Source of the DNA: Sesamum alatum
Lineage: Eukaryota; Streptophyta; Magnoliopsida; Lamiales; Pedaliaceae
Length of the DNA: 64,000 nt
Assembly: GCA_034509735.1 (NCBI GenBank)
Contig: JACGWO010000002.1
Location: 48,109,115 to 48,173,114 of the forward strand
Direction of reading: 5' to 3'
The translations under genes and the position numbers were made by a program. This document shows positions 11,589-24,000 of the stretch, piece by piece; the first letter of the stretch is position 1; every line of letters starts with the position of its first letter. The notes below the pieces were generated by a model. It made no database searches and was not told the DNA's origin. It saw only the letters and a program-made list of their open reading frames with translations.

Positions 11589-13620
11589 GGCGGACACTCG
11601 CGCACACGCAGTATTGGCGATTCAGTCTTCGAGGGTTAGCGTATTATTGCTTTCCTTTGTTTTGTTCGTCGCGGAGTCTCTCTACTGTATTGTAGTTGGG
11701 AAGACGTTGTGGGGGCAAAAATAAAACCAAGAAAATAGTAAAAGGGATTTTTTATTTTATTTTTACTACTAATTTTTTCATTTCTCAATAGGTACTTATT
11801 AAATTCAAAATTAACATTTTATTAATTACACTTCTTTTAACTTTATATATATTATATTGATTTCGTTATAAGTATAAACACATTACCAATGAATACAGTA
11901 TGAGAGGCGAATTTGGAATTTCATATATCTTTATTGCCGAAATCAGTTTTTCATCAAAGTCCTAAGGAAAAATAAATTTGTAAATTAGAGATTTCGGAGG
12001 GGGTGTAAGTGTGATTTTGAAAGTTGTTTGGAGAAAAGTGTAATTTTATGTTTTCATAATCATTTAAGTTTGAATACGTACCTTCACACCGACTTACATA
12101 TTTAGCTTAACTTAAACTATAATTTAAAATTTACTTAATTTGAATTTTTGCAAATACCCTTGTAAGAATATTTGTCGAATTTAAGTATTTTTTTAATTAA
12201 ATTTTCATCAAACTTCAACTAATTAAGACGAGCGCATTACCTTATCATAACTTGTAATTAATTAAAAAATTGACCTGCGAGTAATATTTTTATTATCACC
12301 AAAAAATTTTGAGAATCAATATAACATTGAGATGGATGATTGTCGACATCGTATAACTAGCTAAGGCCAGGCTTACAACTAAATATTCGATTATATGGTG
12401 TTAGATAGATTTCATACTAGGTTATGGATTAGCTTGTGTACGTTAGACAAATTCTTTGTTCGTTTTGCAAACTTTGTTGGGCGTATTTGGTTGGATTTGT
12501 GGGTGATGCGTTTGCCCCTATATATTCCAAGTAATATTGTATGGTTATTTTATCATTTTGTCCTCAAATAGGATAAAATGTCTTGTACGATAATTCATGC
12601 TTTCATATTTTTGTCAAAAACACTAGCTTTTATAATATGAAAAACACATACACGAGCTTTAAAGCAAACAAGAATGGAGGAGATAGAGAAGAAGGGTGTT
12701 GATATTTTACGTTCAACACTGTAAAATATTAGTCTTCTTATTTTATTTTACTAAAATTAACAGTATATTTTTTTACGTTGTTACGTTCAACTGGGATTGT
12801 TATGTGAATAATTGAACAATTATTTTTTTAAATTAATTATTGATGTTCGAACTTTTAATACTGACATATAATTTGGCGAGATTAAACAAATATTATTTTA
12901 ATATTTAAAAATACATTATATGATTGGAAATAACTCAAAACCTATCAATTCTTTTTATAAGCAAAAGTTGCAAAACATACATTAATCTTAGTCTAAAATA
13001 TCCGTTAACATATTTGTATTGAATTCGCGTTTTAAAGTATTTCAAATTAATTGTTTTTTCTCATTTTAGTTTTTTTTTTTTTCATACATGAATCAAATTG
13101 TTGAAATTTAGAACATAGATAATAGATAAAAGGCCAGGTGTGTAAAATTATTTTTCTTTGTTTAACTATTTATCATTTCAAACTACTTAAATTTTTATAT
13201 ATGAGGTTATCATTTAACATAATATCAAAGTCAAGTCAAACAAAATGTGCTAAATTCGAACCCCATTATCACTATTTATAAAAGAAAATGATTATATTAA
13301 ATAATTATCCTATCTCACAATTTAAATTTTACTTTTAATTAAGACGGCCGTTTAGCAAATTACTCTATGTGCTTGCAAATAAAACAAATCGGAGTATTTT
13401 ATTAATTGGTTTTACAAATGGTTTAAGCCACCTCACATAATTATTAGTAAAAAGAAAATATTAATTTTCAATTTTCAATAACAAATAAAAATCAAGTCCT
13501 GAAAAGTATTTTAGAAGTAACCAGAAACCTCAAAGGGAGTGATTAGTGATTTCGATAAATAATAGGGGTCCGAACAGAATTTAAGTTTTTTCACATAAGA
13601 ATTCATCTTTCCACCAACCC

Positions 13621-13629
13621 AAACCCTAA
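13621..13629 (+). promoter_or_regulatory. telo-box (AAACCCTAA) upstream of LUC7
   Basis: An exact AAACCCTAA lies 82 bp before the LUC7 start codon. Telo-boxes are known near transcription starts of plant genes for translation and RNA processing and fit this housekeeping gene. Function here is inferred from position only. Confidence 0.45.
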
Positions 13630-13630
13630 G

Positions 13631-13684
13631 ACACACACACACACACAGTTGTGCTGGTTCAGAGAGAGAGAGAGAGAGAGAGAG
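13631..13684 (+). repeat. (AC)8 and (AG)12 microsatellites in LUC7 leader
   Basis: (AC)8 at 13631-13646 is followed after 14 bp by (AG)12 at 13661-13684. This ends 26 bp upstream of the start codon, so it is probably within the 5' UTR. Confidence 0.9.
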
Positions 13685-13710
13685 GGCTTGGCGTCGACGG
13701 GGGAGGAGCA

Positions 13711-16700
13711 ATGGATGCGCTGAGAAAGCAGCTGGATGTTCTGATGGGGGCGAATCGAAATGGTGACGCCGAGGAGGTAACGCGGAAGTACTACGATCGC
13801 GACGTCTGCCGCCTATTCCTCGCTGGCCTCTGCCCTCACGAGCTTTTCCAACTCACCGTACGTATGCAACGCGGACGCGTGTGGCCGCTCGTGTGTCATT
13901 TGATGTGTTTAATTCGTTCATTTTACCATTTCGTTTCCGTTTTTCCAATTTTAAAAATAGGAGGAGTCCATGAATTGGTAGTTTATGGATAGATGTTTAC
14001 TTTAGTTTTGATGTACAAAGTCGCCTATTGTTTTCTGTTAGTCAATCCTGAAGTAATTTGAAGCTCTCATGCAGATTACTTCGGAACTGAGTTGGATTTT
14101 GTGAAAAGTTTATACAGGATTGCTGTGGGGTTTATTTGGTAAATGCATGTACTTTTGTTTTAAAAAATTAAAATATTTTTTATTTATTAATTTTTGATGT
14201 AGAAAATGGATAAGGGACCATGCCCGAAGGTGCACTCTTTGCAGCTGAGGAAAGAGTATCCTTTCTTGGATGGAGACTTGGAAGTTCCTTTGTTTTTTCG
14301 TTTTCTTGTGTTTGCTCCTGTATGTCTGGTGATCATGCTGCAAATTAGGTATAATTGGCAGTCATTTTTTGTTTTAATATGTGACTAGAGTGGAGACACT
14401 AGTTCTGGAAGGGGTTGAAAGTAGTCATAAAATTCTTAGCAATATGGTATCCTACATTCTTACAATTACCTTTTTAAATGGCTACACTGGAAGGACATCT
14501 AATCATACAGCCAAAACAATGTTTAGGGAAATCTCTGTATCTTCCTAGAAATGTGATTTTTACCAAAGAAACATCCTGCTTTTGTGGTCGTGGTTATTCT
14601 GATTTCTGCTATTTTAAGAACAAAATGCATAGTTTAGAAATCCAGTTATATCACTGCAACTGCTGGAGGTCATATAAAAGTTGTATGTATTTGCATGGAT
14701 CAATATGATGATTGATGTTGTTATTGCATCATGCGTGCAGCTTGGATTGGTCTTGTGTTGTTTTAACTCTTATTCAGATATGAGGAAGCAAAAGCAAAAG
14801 GTCTTGATAATTATGATAGGGACTTGGAGGATAACATAGACAGACTTATTATTGAGTGTGATCGTAAAATTGCAAGGGCTTTGAAGAGACTTGATGAAGA
14901 GGATGCTAAAGCTGCTATTGCAATCTCAGTATCAGAGGTTACCCAGGTAGATTTTTAAAATTCAGTGTTTTCCCCTTCCACTCTTTTACTCCATCTGCAA
15001 TAGAATTGGTAAATCTTGTGGGATTGCAGACACCAGAGATTATTGAGTTGTCAAAGCAAATCAAAGCAAAACTGAAAGAAGCCGATCAAGCTGGTGGGTC
15101 TATTTATTATTTATTCATAGTTTAGCATGAATGATAATAATTTGGAATTTCATACTATGAAGAGTTTTAACTGGACTGTTAAAATGTGCGGTTGCAAACT
15201 AAGTTGTTGAGAGGTCTGTGGAAATAATGAAATAAGATTGTCCATTGGTTGTGAGCAACTTTCTCAATTGCTTTCTCCTGTCAATAAATGTTTCTGCGCT
15301 TTGTGATGAACAATATAAACAAATTTGCAGTCTTATCACGGAACATCATCTGATGATGTTACTAAAGTTTATCTGGTTTTGTAGACCTAGAAGGCAAGAC
15401 AGACATGAAGATTCGAGCTTTGGAAGAGGTTGAAGAACTAAGAACAAAAAGAGCAGACAAGCAGGTTTAGTAGGCTTTTAGACTTGTACTGTATTTGTAA
15501 TGTGTTATCAGTGAAAATGACATAACGGTTAGCAGAGTGATAGACTTTCAATCTTGTTCAATGACAGTCGATGCTTCTTTTGGATGCTTTCAACAAAGAT
15601 CGTGCATCTCTTCCTCAGCCTCTGGCAAATGCTTCTCAGACACCATTGCCAGCAGCTGTTCCAGATCCTTGCATTCAAGAAATGATTAATGAGAAGTTGA
15701 AGAAAGCTGAAGATCTTGGTAAGATGTGCTTGCTGTCGTTTGGCAATAAAGGATTCATACAACTGTATGAAAAAATGAATATATTTTTTGTGTTAAATGT
15801 TATTTGAAACATTTTCCAGGACCTTGGAAATCATTTTTTGGGAAAAATTAATCTTGCACAAGGTTTTGTGGGGTATAAAATCAAATATATTGGGTGCCAA
15901 GAGAGTCTTTTGGGTTCATGAACATCACATTGTTGCTACCTGAACTGGATATTAGATTGATGTCATTAATGTTCAAGTGATGCTACCTTTGTGTATCTTG
16001 GCTGTATGGATGTTAGCTGTCTTGATTATGTGCCTTTGGTACATTGTTTAGGTGAACAAGGAATGGTAGATGAAGCGCAGAAAGCACTTGAAGAGGCTGA
16101 AGCACTGAAGAAGGTTCTTATGGATTCACTAAATTTCATTTAGAATGTTGCTGATATGTGTAGATGCATTCTTGTCATTCTTAGCCATTATTATGTTGTT
16201 TTTTAGGAGTCCCATTTGCCACTTCTTTTTTTTGCCACTTTCTATTTCATTTTTCCAAACGCAATGTCTGTTTGATCTGATTACTTCTACTTTCATTGAT
16301 CAGCTGCCAGCACGGCAGGAACCTGTGCTGGATTCCTCCAAGTACACAGCTGCTGATGTGCGCATTGTAAGTCCATGCTCTTGCTATTTTGAAAACATTT
16401 AATCATTTGGCTGATATTCATTCCCTTGTTTGTTAGCAAATTTAGTGAAAATATGAGGAAAGCTAATATTTATATATGATTCTATTGTGGATCACCCATA
16501 TTCTTTAAAAATCACTGGTCCTGCAACTATGACGACATTTTCCCTATGAATGAATTCAAAATTTTCTTGCCTATGACTATGTCAGAACTGCTGTTCTGAA
16601 CTTAAAAGCAAAAGATCGATTGGGATTCTGATACAGTTGTTTTGTTTACTTACAGACCGATCAAAAGCTCCGTGTTTGCGACATTTGTGGAGCATTCCTC

Positions 16701-19354
16701 AGTGTTTATGACAGGTAAATGTTTGTTATTTTAAAAGGTGTACTTCCTACCAGTAGGATGAGAAAGTAGTTAATAGAGTTTTGGGTATTCACCTGTTTGA
16801 CACGGCGATTATACCTCCTTGTCACCAGCAGGCTTTTGGGCCCAGTTTTACGAGGATAACTTTTGCAGCTAAAGAATGTGCGTTATTTTCTGTTTTATGT
16901 TGTCGATCATGCTATTGTAGCTAGAAATTTGCTGGGATCGTTTACTACAAAATCCTTCATGATATAGGCCCTTAAGATTGTTATGACAAATGATATCGCG
17001 TCTGTGGTTTTCAGTGATCGTCGTTTAGCAGATCATTTTGGTGGGAAGCTCCACTTGGGCTATATGCAAATTCGTGAAAAGTTAGCTGAACTTCAGGTAT
17101 GCCCACATAATATGCAGTCCGCTCTATTTTCGCACAAACTTCTATCATGGATTGAAATTATCTTGTGTGTGTGTTCATATAGAAGTGTTTCTAAATTTTA
17201 AGGTGGCACATACATTTTTAATGTGATTCAAGCAGTATAAGTTTAACTCCTATATTTCTCCTTTATTGAGCTTAAAAGTACATTGGTTTTTGTAATTACT
17301 TTTTGGTGGCAATTTGTTTCTCGGCTTCTCATAAAGAAACATTGTGCATTCCTTTAATACCTAAATTAGCTCAATATTTTGGTTCAGGTGCTGTCATAAT
17401 CTCTCAGTGTTTTCTGTAGAGATTCTTGGTTTACTTGTCCTCTGTGAGTTTTTCTTCCTCCTAGTAGAAGAATTTCGTTTGATTTTGTTGGATTATTAAT
17501 GTAAAATTCTTGTTCATCTACAACATATTCGGGAGTTGAGGAAACAAAGAGCTCAGTTAGCTGCAGGTATCAGTTGGATGCGGGTGGTGTGCTCTCTGAA
17601 GTAGAATTATCACAAATGAGGAGACATAAGTTGATTAAAGCTTAATTAGACTGAAACATGAGGTTTTTAAAAATTGGAGAGCTATTGTTTCATGAAATAA
17701 GGCTTAGGAATGTATGGATAGGCTCCGCTTTGGTAAGGCTAAGCTACTGCCTACAGGTAGACGTGGGCTTCTCTACCTGGAAGTGTAGAGTACAGCTGCG
17801 TCCACATGCACATTCTGTTTTACTAGTGAAGGTGTTGTGCATCTTCGTGGAGTTAAGGTCTTTATGCATTTTGTTAGGCGAACTTATCCTTTTTTCCATC
17901 CAAGGTTCCAATTCCCAGTCGTCTTTGACTGACTGATATCATTAATGTGGTCTCTGTCCCTTGAATTGGGAGGTGAATTTTCTACTTTCTTACTGCATAA
18001 ACAAACTCAGCAGCTGTGGCATTGTGCCGTATTGGGTGATGACTCAGTGGGAGCCCCTTCTCCTAGTGAAAGCAAGCCAACTTGTCATATTTTACTATGC
18101 CAGAAAACCAGAGTTACCTAGCATCTATAATTGAAGCTGTACTCACACCCGAGTTTTTTTATCTGTCTTCATTTTTTTGGTATCGGACCAAGTCCAGTCA
18201 TTCTGGTTTCCCCTGGAACATTTTACTTTCCCAGTGCATCAGTATTGGTATTATATGCTACCTTCAGTGTTATGCATCAGCCCAAGGTCTAATACCTACT
18301 TCCCTTTTAACAGTTGATATTTCCGGTACTAGCCAGAAAAAGAAATTGTCCATGCACATTTTTTGTTGCAGGACATATTATCTATATTTGATGCTATCTG
18401 CAATGTAAGTCTTGTTTTCATTTGGTTGAGGAATTGGAGGGTAAAGCCTACATTCTGGGAACTGGATGTTGAAAAAGGTGCCTTATCTGATAAATTACTC
18501 CTTTTGTGTAAGAGAAGCAGAGATATAATGAAGGAACAATGAAGTTTCTTATGCTGACTTGCACATCAATGGGTGGAAGAACGATATGTTTGTCTGCTTT
18601 TATTATTCAACTGGAGGAAATTTAATTATTTTATATCACATAATTTTCTTGATACTTCCAGGAAGAGAGAGACAAGAAACGAAAAGCCTATGAAGAAGAA
18701 AGAAGGTTGATTTGGAATTTTTTACAATATAAAACCATCTTCTTTCTTTAGCTTTCTAGGGGTGCTGGAGTTAAACTTTCCAGTTTTGGGTTAGGTCAAG
18801 AGATCGGAAAAGCCACGACCGTGACAGGGAATCTAGCAAGGATCGTGGTAGAGGTGATAGCCGTGAACGTGTAAGGGATTATGATCGTAGGAGCAGAGAT
18901 CGTGATAGGCATCACAGTCGTGACCGTGATTATGACCGAGAACGTGAAAGAGACAGGGACCGTTCTCGCAGCTATGACTCAAGGAGTCACCGAAGATCTC
19001 GATCCCGGTCGAGAGAACGTTCAAGAGATTATGATCGCTACAGGTTTTATATCTAATGCCTTGCTCTCTCTTGGTTTGGTTCTGTTTGCCCCCTGATATG
19101 AATGTAGCCTGCAAATGATTTTGTCGCCAAATTGTTGCATGACTTGCTTTTATGATGCTAATAAGCTTGTGGGATTCTGAAATATGATGATAAATTTAGA
19201 GGTTTTAATTGTGAATCCAGAGTTCATCTCTACATGTTCTGTTTGTGAATCTGTCTTTTCTAGCAGTTATTTATAGGAAAGTATCCTCAACTTTGAATCT
19301 TGGATTTCCCTAACACGCCTTGCCTTTCTCAGCAGGCGCTATGATCGTTATTAG
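13711..19354 (+). CDS. LUC7: LUC7-like U1 snRNP protein with RS tail (LUC7A/B type)
   Basis: LUC7 stabilises U1 snRNA pairing with 5' splice sites in the nucleus. Thirteen exons: 13711-13857, 14203-14255, 14778-14946, 15030-15093, 15385-15464, 15568-15718, 16052-16113, 16304-16366, 16656-16714, 17015-17096, 18662-18705, 18795-19043 and 19336-19354. Total is 413 residues. The N-terminal MDALRKQLDVLMGANRNG and the CxxxxxxxC...CPKVH first zinc finger are typical. A coiled-coil Glu/Lys/Ala-rich middle follows. The second finger is CDICGAFLSVYD...HFGGKLHLGY (C2H2). The C-terminus is dense in RD, RS and DR dipeptides, as in LUC7A/B but not LUC7RL. The last exon encodes only the final few residues and has a NAGNAG acceptor. 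Intron 10 (17097-18661, 1.6 kb) is the longest and precedes the RS region. Confidence 0.95.
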
Positions 19355-21021
19355 CTGGACGAACAGACAGAATGTTCGTGTAGGGGGCAGTTCTAGAGTT
19401 TGTATCTTTTGTCTATGACCGCCGTGGTACTACTCTCTAGGAAGACGTTGGCTATTGTAAATTCCGGGATATTGCACCGTCAGGTAGAGTGAAGGAATGC
19501 TGTCTGTATGCTAGTTTTTGTGTGAGATGCAGAGATTCATTTCATGCAGATTGCTGCTCGACTTCATTTGCTTGGACTACAAACATGTTGCAATGACTGG
19601 ATGTTTACATGAATTCATTAAACGGTGGTTGATGACAGCTTTAATAGTAATTATTGATTACAAATATCTATATTGATAATTAGTATATTGATTGTAGAGT
19701 TGTCAGAGCTTTATATTATAATATAATTATAATTTGTTTACTTGAAAAAAAAAAAAAAGGACTTAGTAGTTTTCTTAGGTAGAACTATCCGAAAACGACG
19801 AACTGTCTATCTACTCATGACTCATGAGTCACCAATTTTTGATATCAAATATACAAATAAGGCAGAAATGATATTTAAATGCACTTGTTTAATAGTATCT
19901 TCAATAGTAATTTTGACTAATATAATAATTCGTCCCATAAAATAAGGGAGTCTTACCTTTTGGCTCTTGGTTTTACATAAATTTTAAAATGATTTTAAAA
20001 TTGGATATTTTCTATATATTTAGTCTCATTACCCGATTTCGATAAAAAAAATAGACGGTAAAATTCACCTGTTTCGCATCTGGTTATTATTTTTCGATGA
20101 GAAGTGGTTTTTAGGACTAAATGTATGAAAAAAAATGAAATATTGGTACAAAATATATAGGCCAAATTTTATGGGATAAAAAATGTTGAGGCAAAATTGT
20201 ATTTTTTGTCCGATATAACCGAAAGGGCAACATATTTTTGTCCCAAAATTGAATTTTTTGATGCATTTGGTATCTCCACATTTTGTCAAAAAAATAATGG
20301 CAATGTGTAGTACACGTTATTTTTCTGTTTATTTTTTTTTTTATGGAAGTCGGACTGCATGACAAAATGTGTCGAAAAAATTCAATTATGTGACTATTTT
20401 AAAATTCAGAAATTTTTTGTTCGAATCAAGTTTGGCCGAACTAAATCAATCATAGAGTAAGTGTGATATACTTACTATATGATTAATCACTTTTCTTGAA
20501 TTGTACAACAATCGCACGATAAATATATTGCATTTACCATATAATTATTTTAGATTTTATCAAACCAGATTTTGGCTAGAATTTCCCTTAAAAATCGTAT
20601 AAGCAAAGGACGAAAGATATTAAAAAGACAATTTTGCCGAATAATTCGAATTAATTACTTGGGTTTTCCTTTTCGGGTAATTGGGAGAGGCCCAAATATA
20701 TATATGAGCCCAACATGTAACGCACCCGACCCAATAACAATAAAATAATTTTATATATGTAAAAAAAAAAAGAAAAATTAAAATCTGATCCTTCCTCACC
20801 TTTAAACCACAAACAAGAAAGCAACAAATAAAATGGGGGAAAATCGGAAGACGAAAAATACACAGAAGCAGCCACTGATGAACCTCTTGCGAAACTATAT
20901 ATGAATTGATTGAGATTTCCGAACCTCTCTCTCGTCTCTTTCCCCGCCTACTACTATTCATATACAGCCAACTCTGAATTCGTTCTTGTTTTGTGTATAG
21001 ACGAGAAGGTAACAGTAATTG
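19355..21021 (+). other. LUC7 3' flank, AT-rich spacer and VIPP1 promoter
   Basis: The LUC7 3' UTR probably ends before about 19740. The region 19740-20640 is AT-rich with poly-A/T runs and no credible gene. Around 20680-20760 are promoter-like features for VIPP1: a GGCCCA motif at 20689-20694, GAGCCCAA soon after, and a TATA-like TTTATATATG at about 20750. The VIPP1 leader then occupies roughly 20800-21021. Confidence 0.45.
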
Positions 21022-24000
21022 ATGATAATGGCTGTGAGAGCGCCAATTGCAGGGATGAGTGTGACTTCTTCTACAGTTACTCCCTCTGCTCCCTCGTCCA
21101 ATGGAGGGGTCATTGTTGTGAAAGCGCCGCCTTTGAAACGATCGTTTTTCGGTCATGGAGGTAAATTATGCGGTTCTCGTGTTAGTGTCTGCTGCAGCTA
21201 AGTACGCCGTAGACGCAGAACCTTGTAGAGTAATGGGTTAAGTACGCCGTCGTCTTTATCCTTGTAGAGTAATGGGTTTGTCGCAAGTATTAGTTTTGGT
21301 GATTGGGAGATGGGCAATTGATAGTGCTAGAGTAAGGTACAAATTTTTTAGCTTAAGGTACTATCAAGTGGTATTGTAGCTTTCATGTGTTCTGGCAGTG
21401 CCATTTTCACCCCAAAACAGCTGTGTCTTTTAATTTAGTAGTTGTTGTGATTTCTACTTAGTGGTGTTTCTCCAGACAGTTCTGTTAAAGACTTGGATTT
21501 TTGAGCTGAATGTGATCCCACATTTGAATGATATGCTATGCGAAAGGGCTTGTATTAGGGAAATAAATGTCTGGTCTTATACACGTTCCATGCTTGTGCT
21601 TGTGCTATTGCTTTTGGTCTTAAATTTATTTTCTGTGCAGTCTTTACACTAAAGTTGTGTTTTGTATTCTTCTTTTGCTAGTGTGTACTCCAAAACATAG
21701 CGGAATGCGACTATCTTATTCTAGTACATCAAGATGTAAAAGTCATGGAGGGGGTGCGCTCGGTACTCAAATGAACCTCTTTGATCGGTTTGCTAGAGTT
21801 GTTAAGGTTGTTTGGCATTCTAAGGATTCTTTTGAGCACTATTGGCTTCATTTGATAAACCAACAAATGTTATTGATTGTATTTTGTCTCATTTAAGTGT
21901 AGTCATATGCAAATGCTCTAATAAGCACCTTTGAGGACCCAGAGAAAATATTGGAACAAACTGTTATTGAGATGAATGATGATTTGATCAAGATGCGGCA
22001 AGCGACAGCACAAGTATGTCATGCCATGATCTCTTCTTTTCCTTTTCCTCAATTATTAGTGAACTCATTTCTCAACCTTATTACTTTACTCTCCCCGTTA
22101 GATTTTTTGTTAATACTTTTTGGGCGGGGGGCGGGGGTGGGGGGTGGGGTGTTATCTAAAGTCATAACGTGAAGTAGTCTTACATTTTGTAACAAGAGAT
22201 CACAGTCCAGGAAACAATTTAGAATATAAGTTTAACTGTGGCATGTTTGAAAGAGATATATCCAGAACTCAGTGCTAGTTGTAACCTAGTGTATTTCATT
22301 CGCAAACTCAATATTACACCTGTTGAACTTCTAAACAACAGTTTAGTTATTGCATATATGACAGTCATAAATATTGCTAAAATAATGTACAACTAGACTG
22401 AAAAGGCATACCATGTAATTTTCAGGAAACAATTACTTCTGTTGTAAATAGATGAAACACAAGAAGAACTGTAGAATTCATACTGCGTATTTATTTACTT
22501 TTCCTTTAAAAAATTATTTTTGTCTTAGACCTGCAAGCCACCAATGGTGTTCTCTAATATTCCCACATGATTAGGATGACTTCATATTGAATGGGTTTCA
22601 CTTGAAAGTCACAGATGCTTTCCTGGAATTCAGTTGCAGCTAGACAATGGGGTTACTAATTTCTGAGGGTCAAAGTTGGGGGAAGAAAGGGAGGGAGTAG
22701 AGGGGACGGATGTGGAGGGTCATACTGGCCCGACCCAGTGAGTTATCTGTATATTGTCTTCTATGCAATGAGAAAAGAAATAAATCTAGACGTTTATGAA
22801 TAGGAGCTAGGTTGGGAAAAATGCAAATTATTACTCTATTTATCTCTTCTGTAGGTTTTGGCTTCTCAGAAGCAGTTGGAAAACAAATATAAAGCCGCAC
22901 AACAAGCTTCTGAAGATTGGTAAGTGCCATTGCATCTATCTTTTACTCATTGTTATTTCCTTACAGCTCTACATTAGCTCTAGCTTCATCACAGGTATCG
23001 TAGAGCGCAACTTGCTCTTGGGAAGGGTGATGAGGACCTTGCTCGTGAAGCTCTTAAACGTAGAAAATCTTATGCTGTAAGGACCTTTGATAATGAATTT
23101 ATGTGACTTTTTCTGATGCGTGTAATTACTGATAGAATATCAGGAAACTTTATTTAAGCAGTTAACAGTTTAGTAATGCAATGCTTGGTATTTGCTACTG
23201 GTTCGCATGTCACTGTGGATTTTTATCTTAGTACTGAAGTTACGTTAGTTACTTCCAAGAGCTGTTATTCTTTCCTAATTAATTAATGTATTTATTAAAC
23301 ATATATTCAATTATTTATCATACAATATTAAAATAGCATGTTATTTTATTCAATGATGCCAAGATACTACCATCTCATATCTAATCTAGCTTTAAGTGTA
23401 TCAGTCATTAAATTCATTTACAGCTTGCTGCCTTCTCCAGTTGTAAAGCTTGTGATTTTCTGAAGACTGAAGATATGATTTAGTTGAGCTCTATAGAAAG
23501 TAATCAATTGACCTGACATGGAATGATTTGTTGAAATTGCTTTATTTTGTTTCCCTTGCTACATTGCATGGTTTAATCCAGGGGAGCTTTGTGAAACAGG
23601 AACTATCTCATTGCATGAGTACTTCAGCAATTTGTTTGTTTGTCTTCTATTTCTTGGGTAGTTCTAAATGAGTAGTTGGTAAATATGTGTTTTATATCCC
23701 CAGTGAGCAATTTATACAGGACAACCTGGTATATGTACCCTCAAAAGAGCATGTTGATTTCAGTGTATATTATTTGCAAGCTGCAATGGAAGTAGTACTT
23801 ATTTGTTAAGGGTTTAACAAGGTATCTTTAAGTTTGATGGTGCTGGAAGTTGGGGTAGTCATGATTATGCTTTTCTCCACTTTTTGGCCTCTATGGATGT
23901 TATTAAATACGTAGGGGCCAAATTCCATGCATGGTTACAGGTGGTAAAAAGAGGGGGAAAAAAAAGGACCCTCAGAAGTTTGATAAAAGTAGATGTTAAT

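Larger units (their letters stand above)
11589..13710. promoter_or_regulatory. divergent intergenic region between EMC10 and LUC7
   Basis: About 2.1 kb lies between the two start codons. The EMC10 leader is probably 11589-11700 and the LUC7 leader about 13600-13710. The AT-rich middle (11730-13560) holds no ORF over 60 codons and no splice-supported gene, only diverged repeat-like AT sequence. Confidence 0.55.

Noticed and set aside
11416..11724. 102-codon plus-strand ORF
   Set aside because: It is the antisense shadow of EMC10 exon 1; the minus strand has the signal peptide and correct splicing.
17526..17567. Exon-like purine-rich stretch in LUC7 intron 10
   Set aside because: Including it is not needed for the protein; exons 10 and 11 join in phase with the expected sequence. 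Kept only as a note under the long-intron finding.
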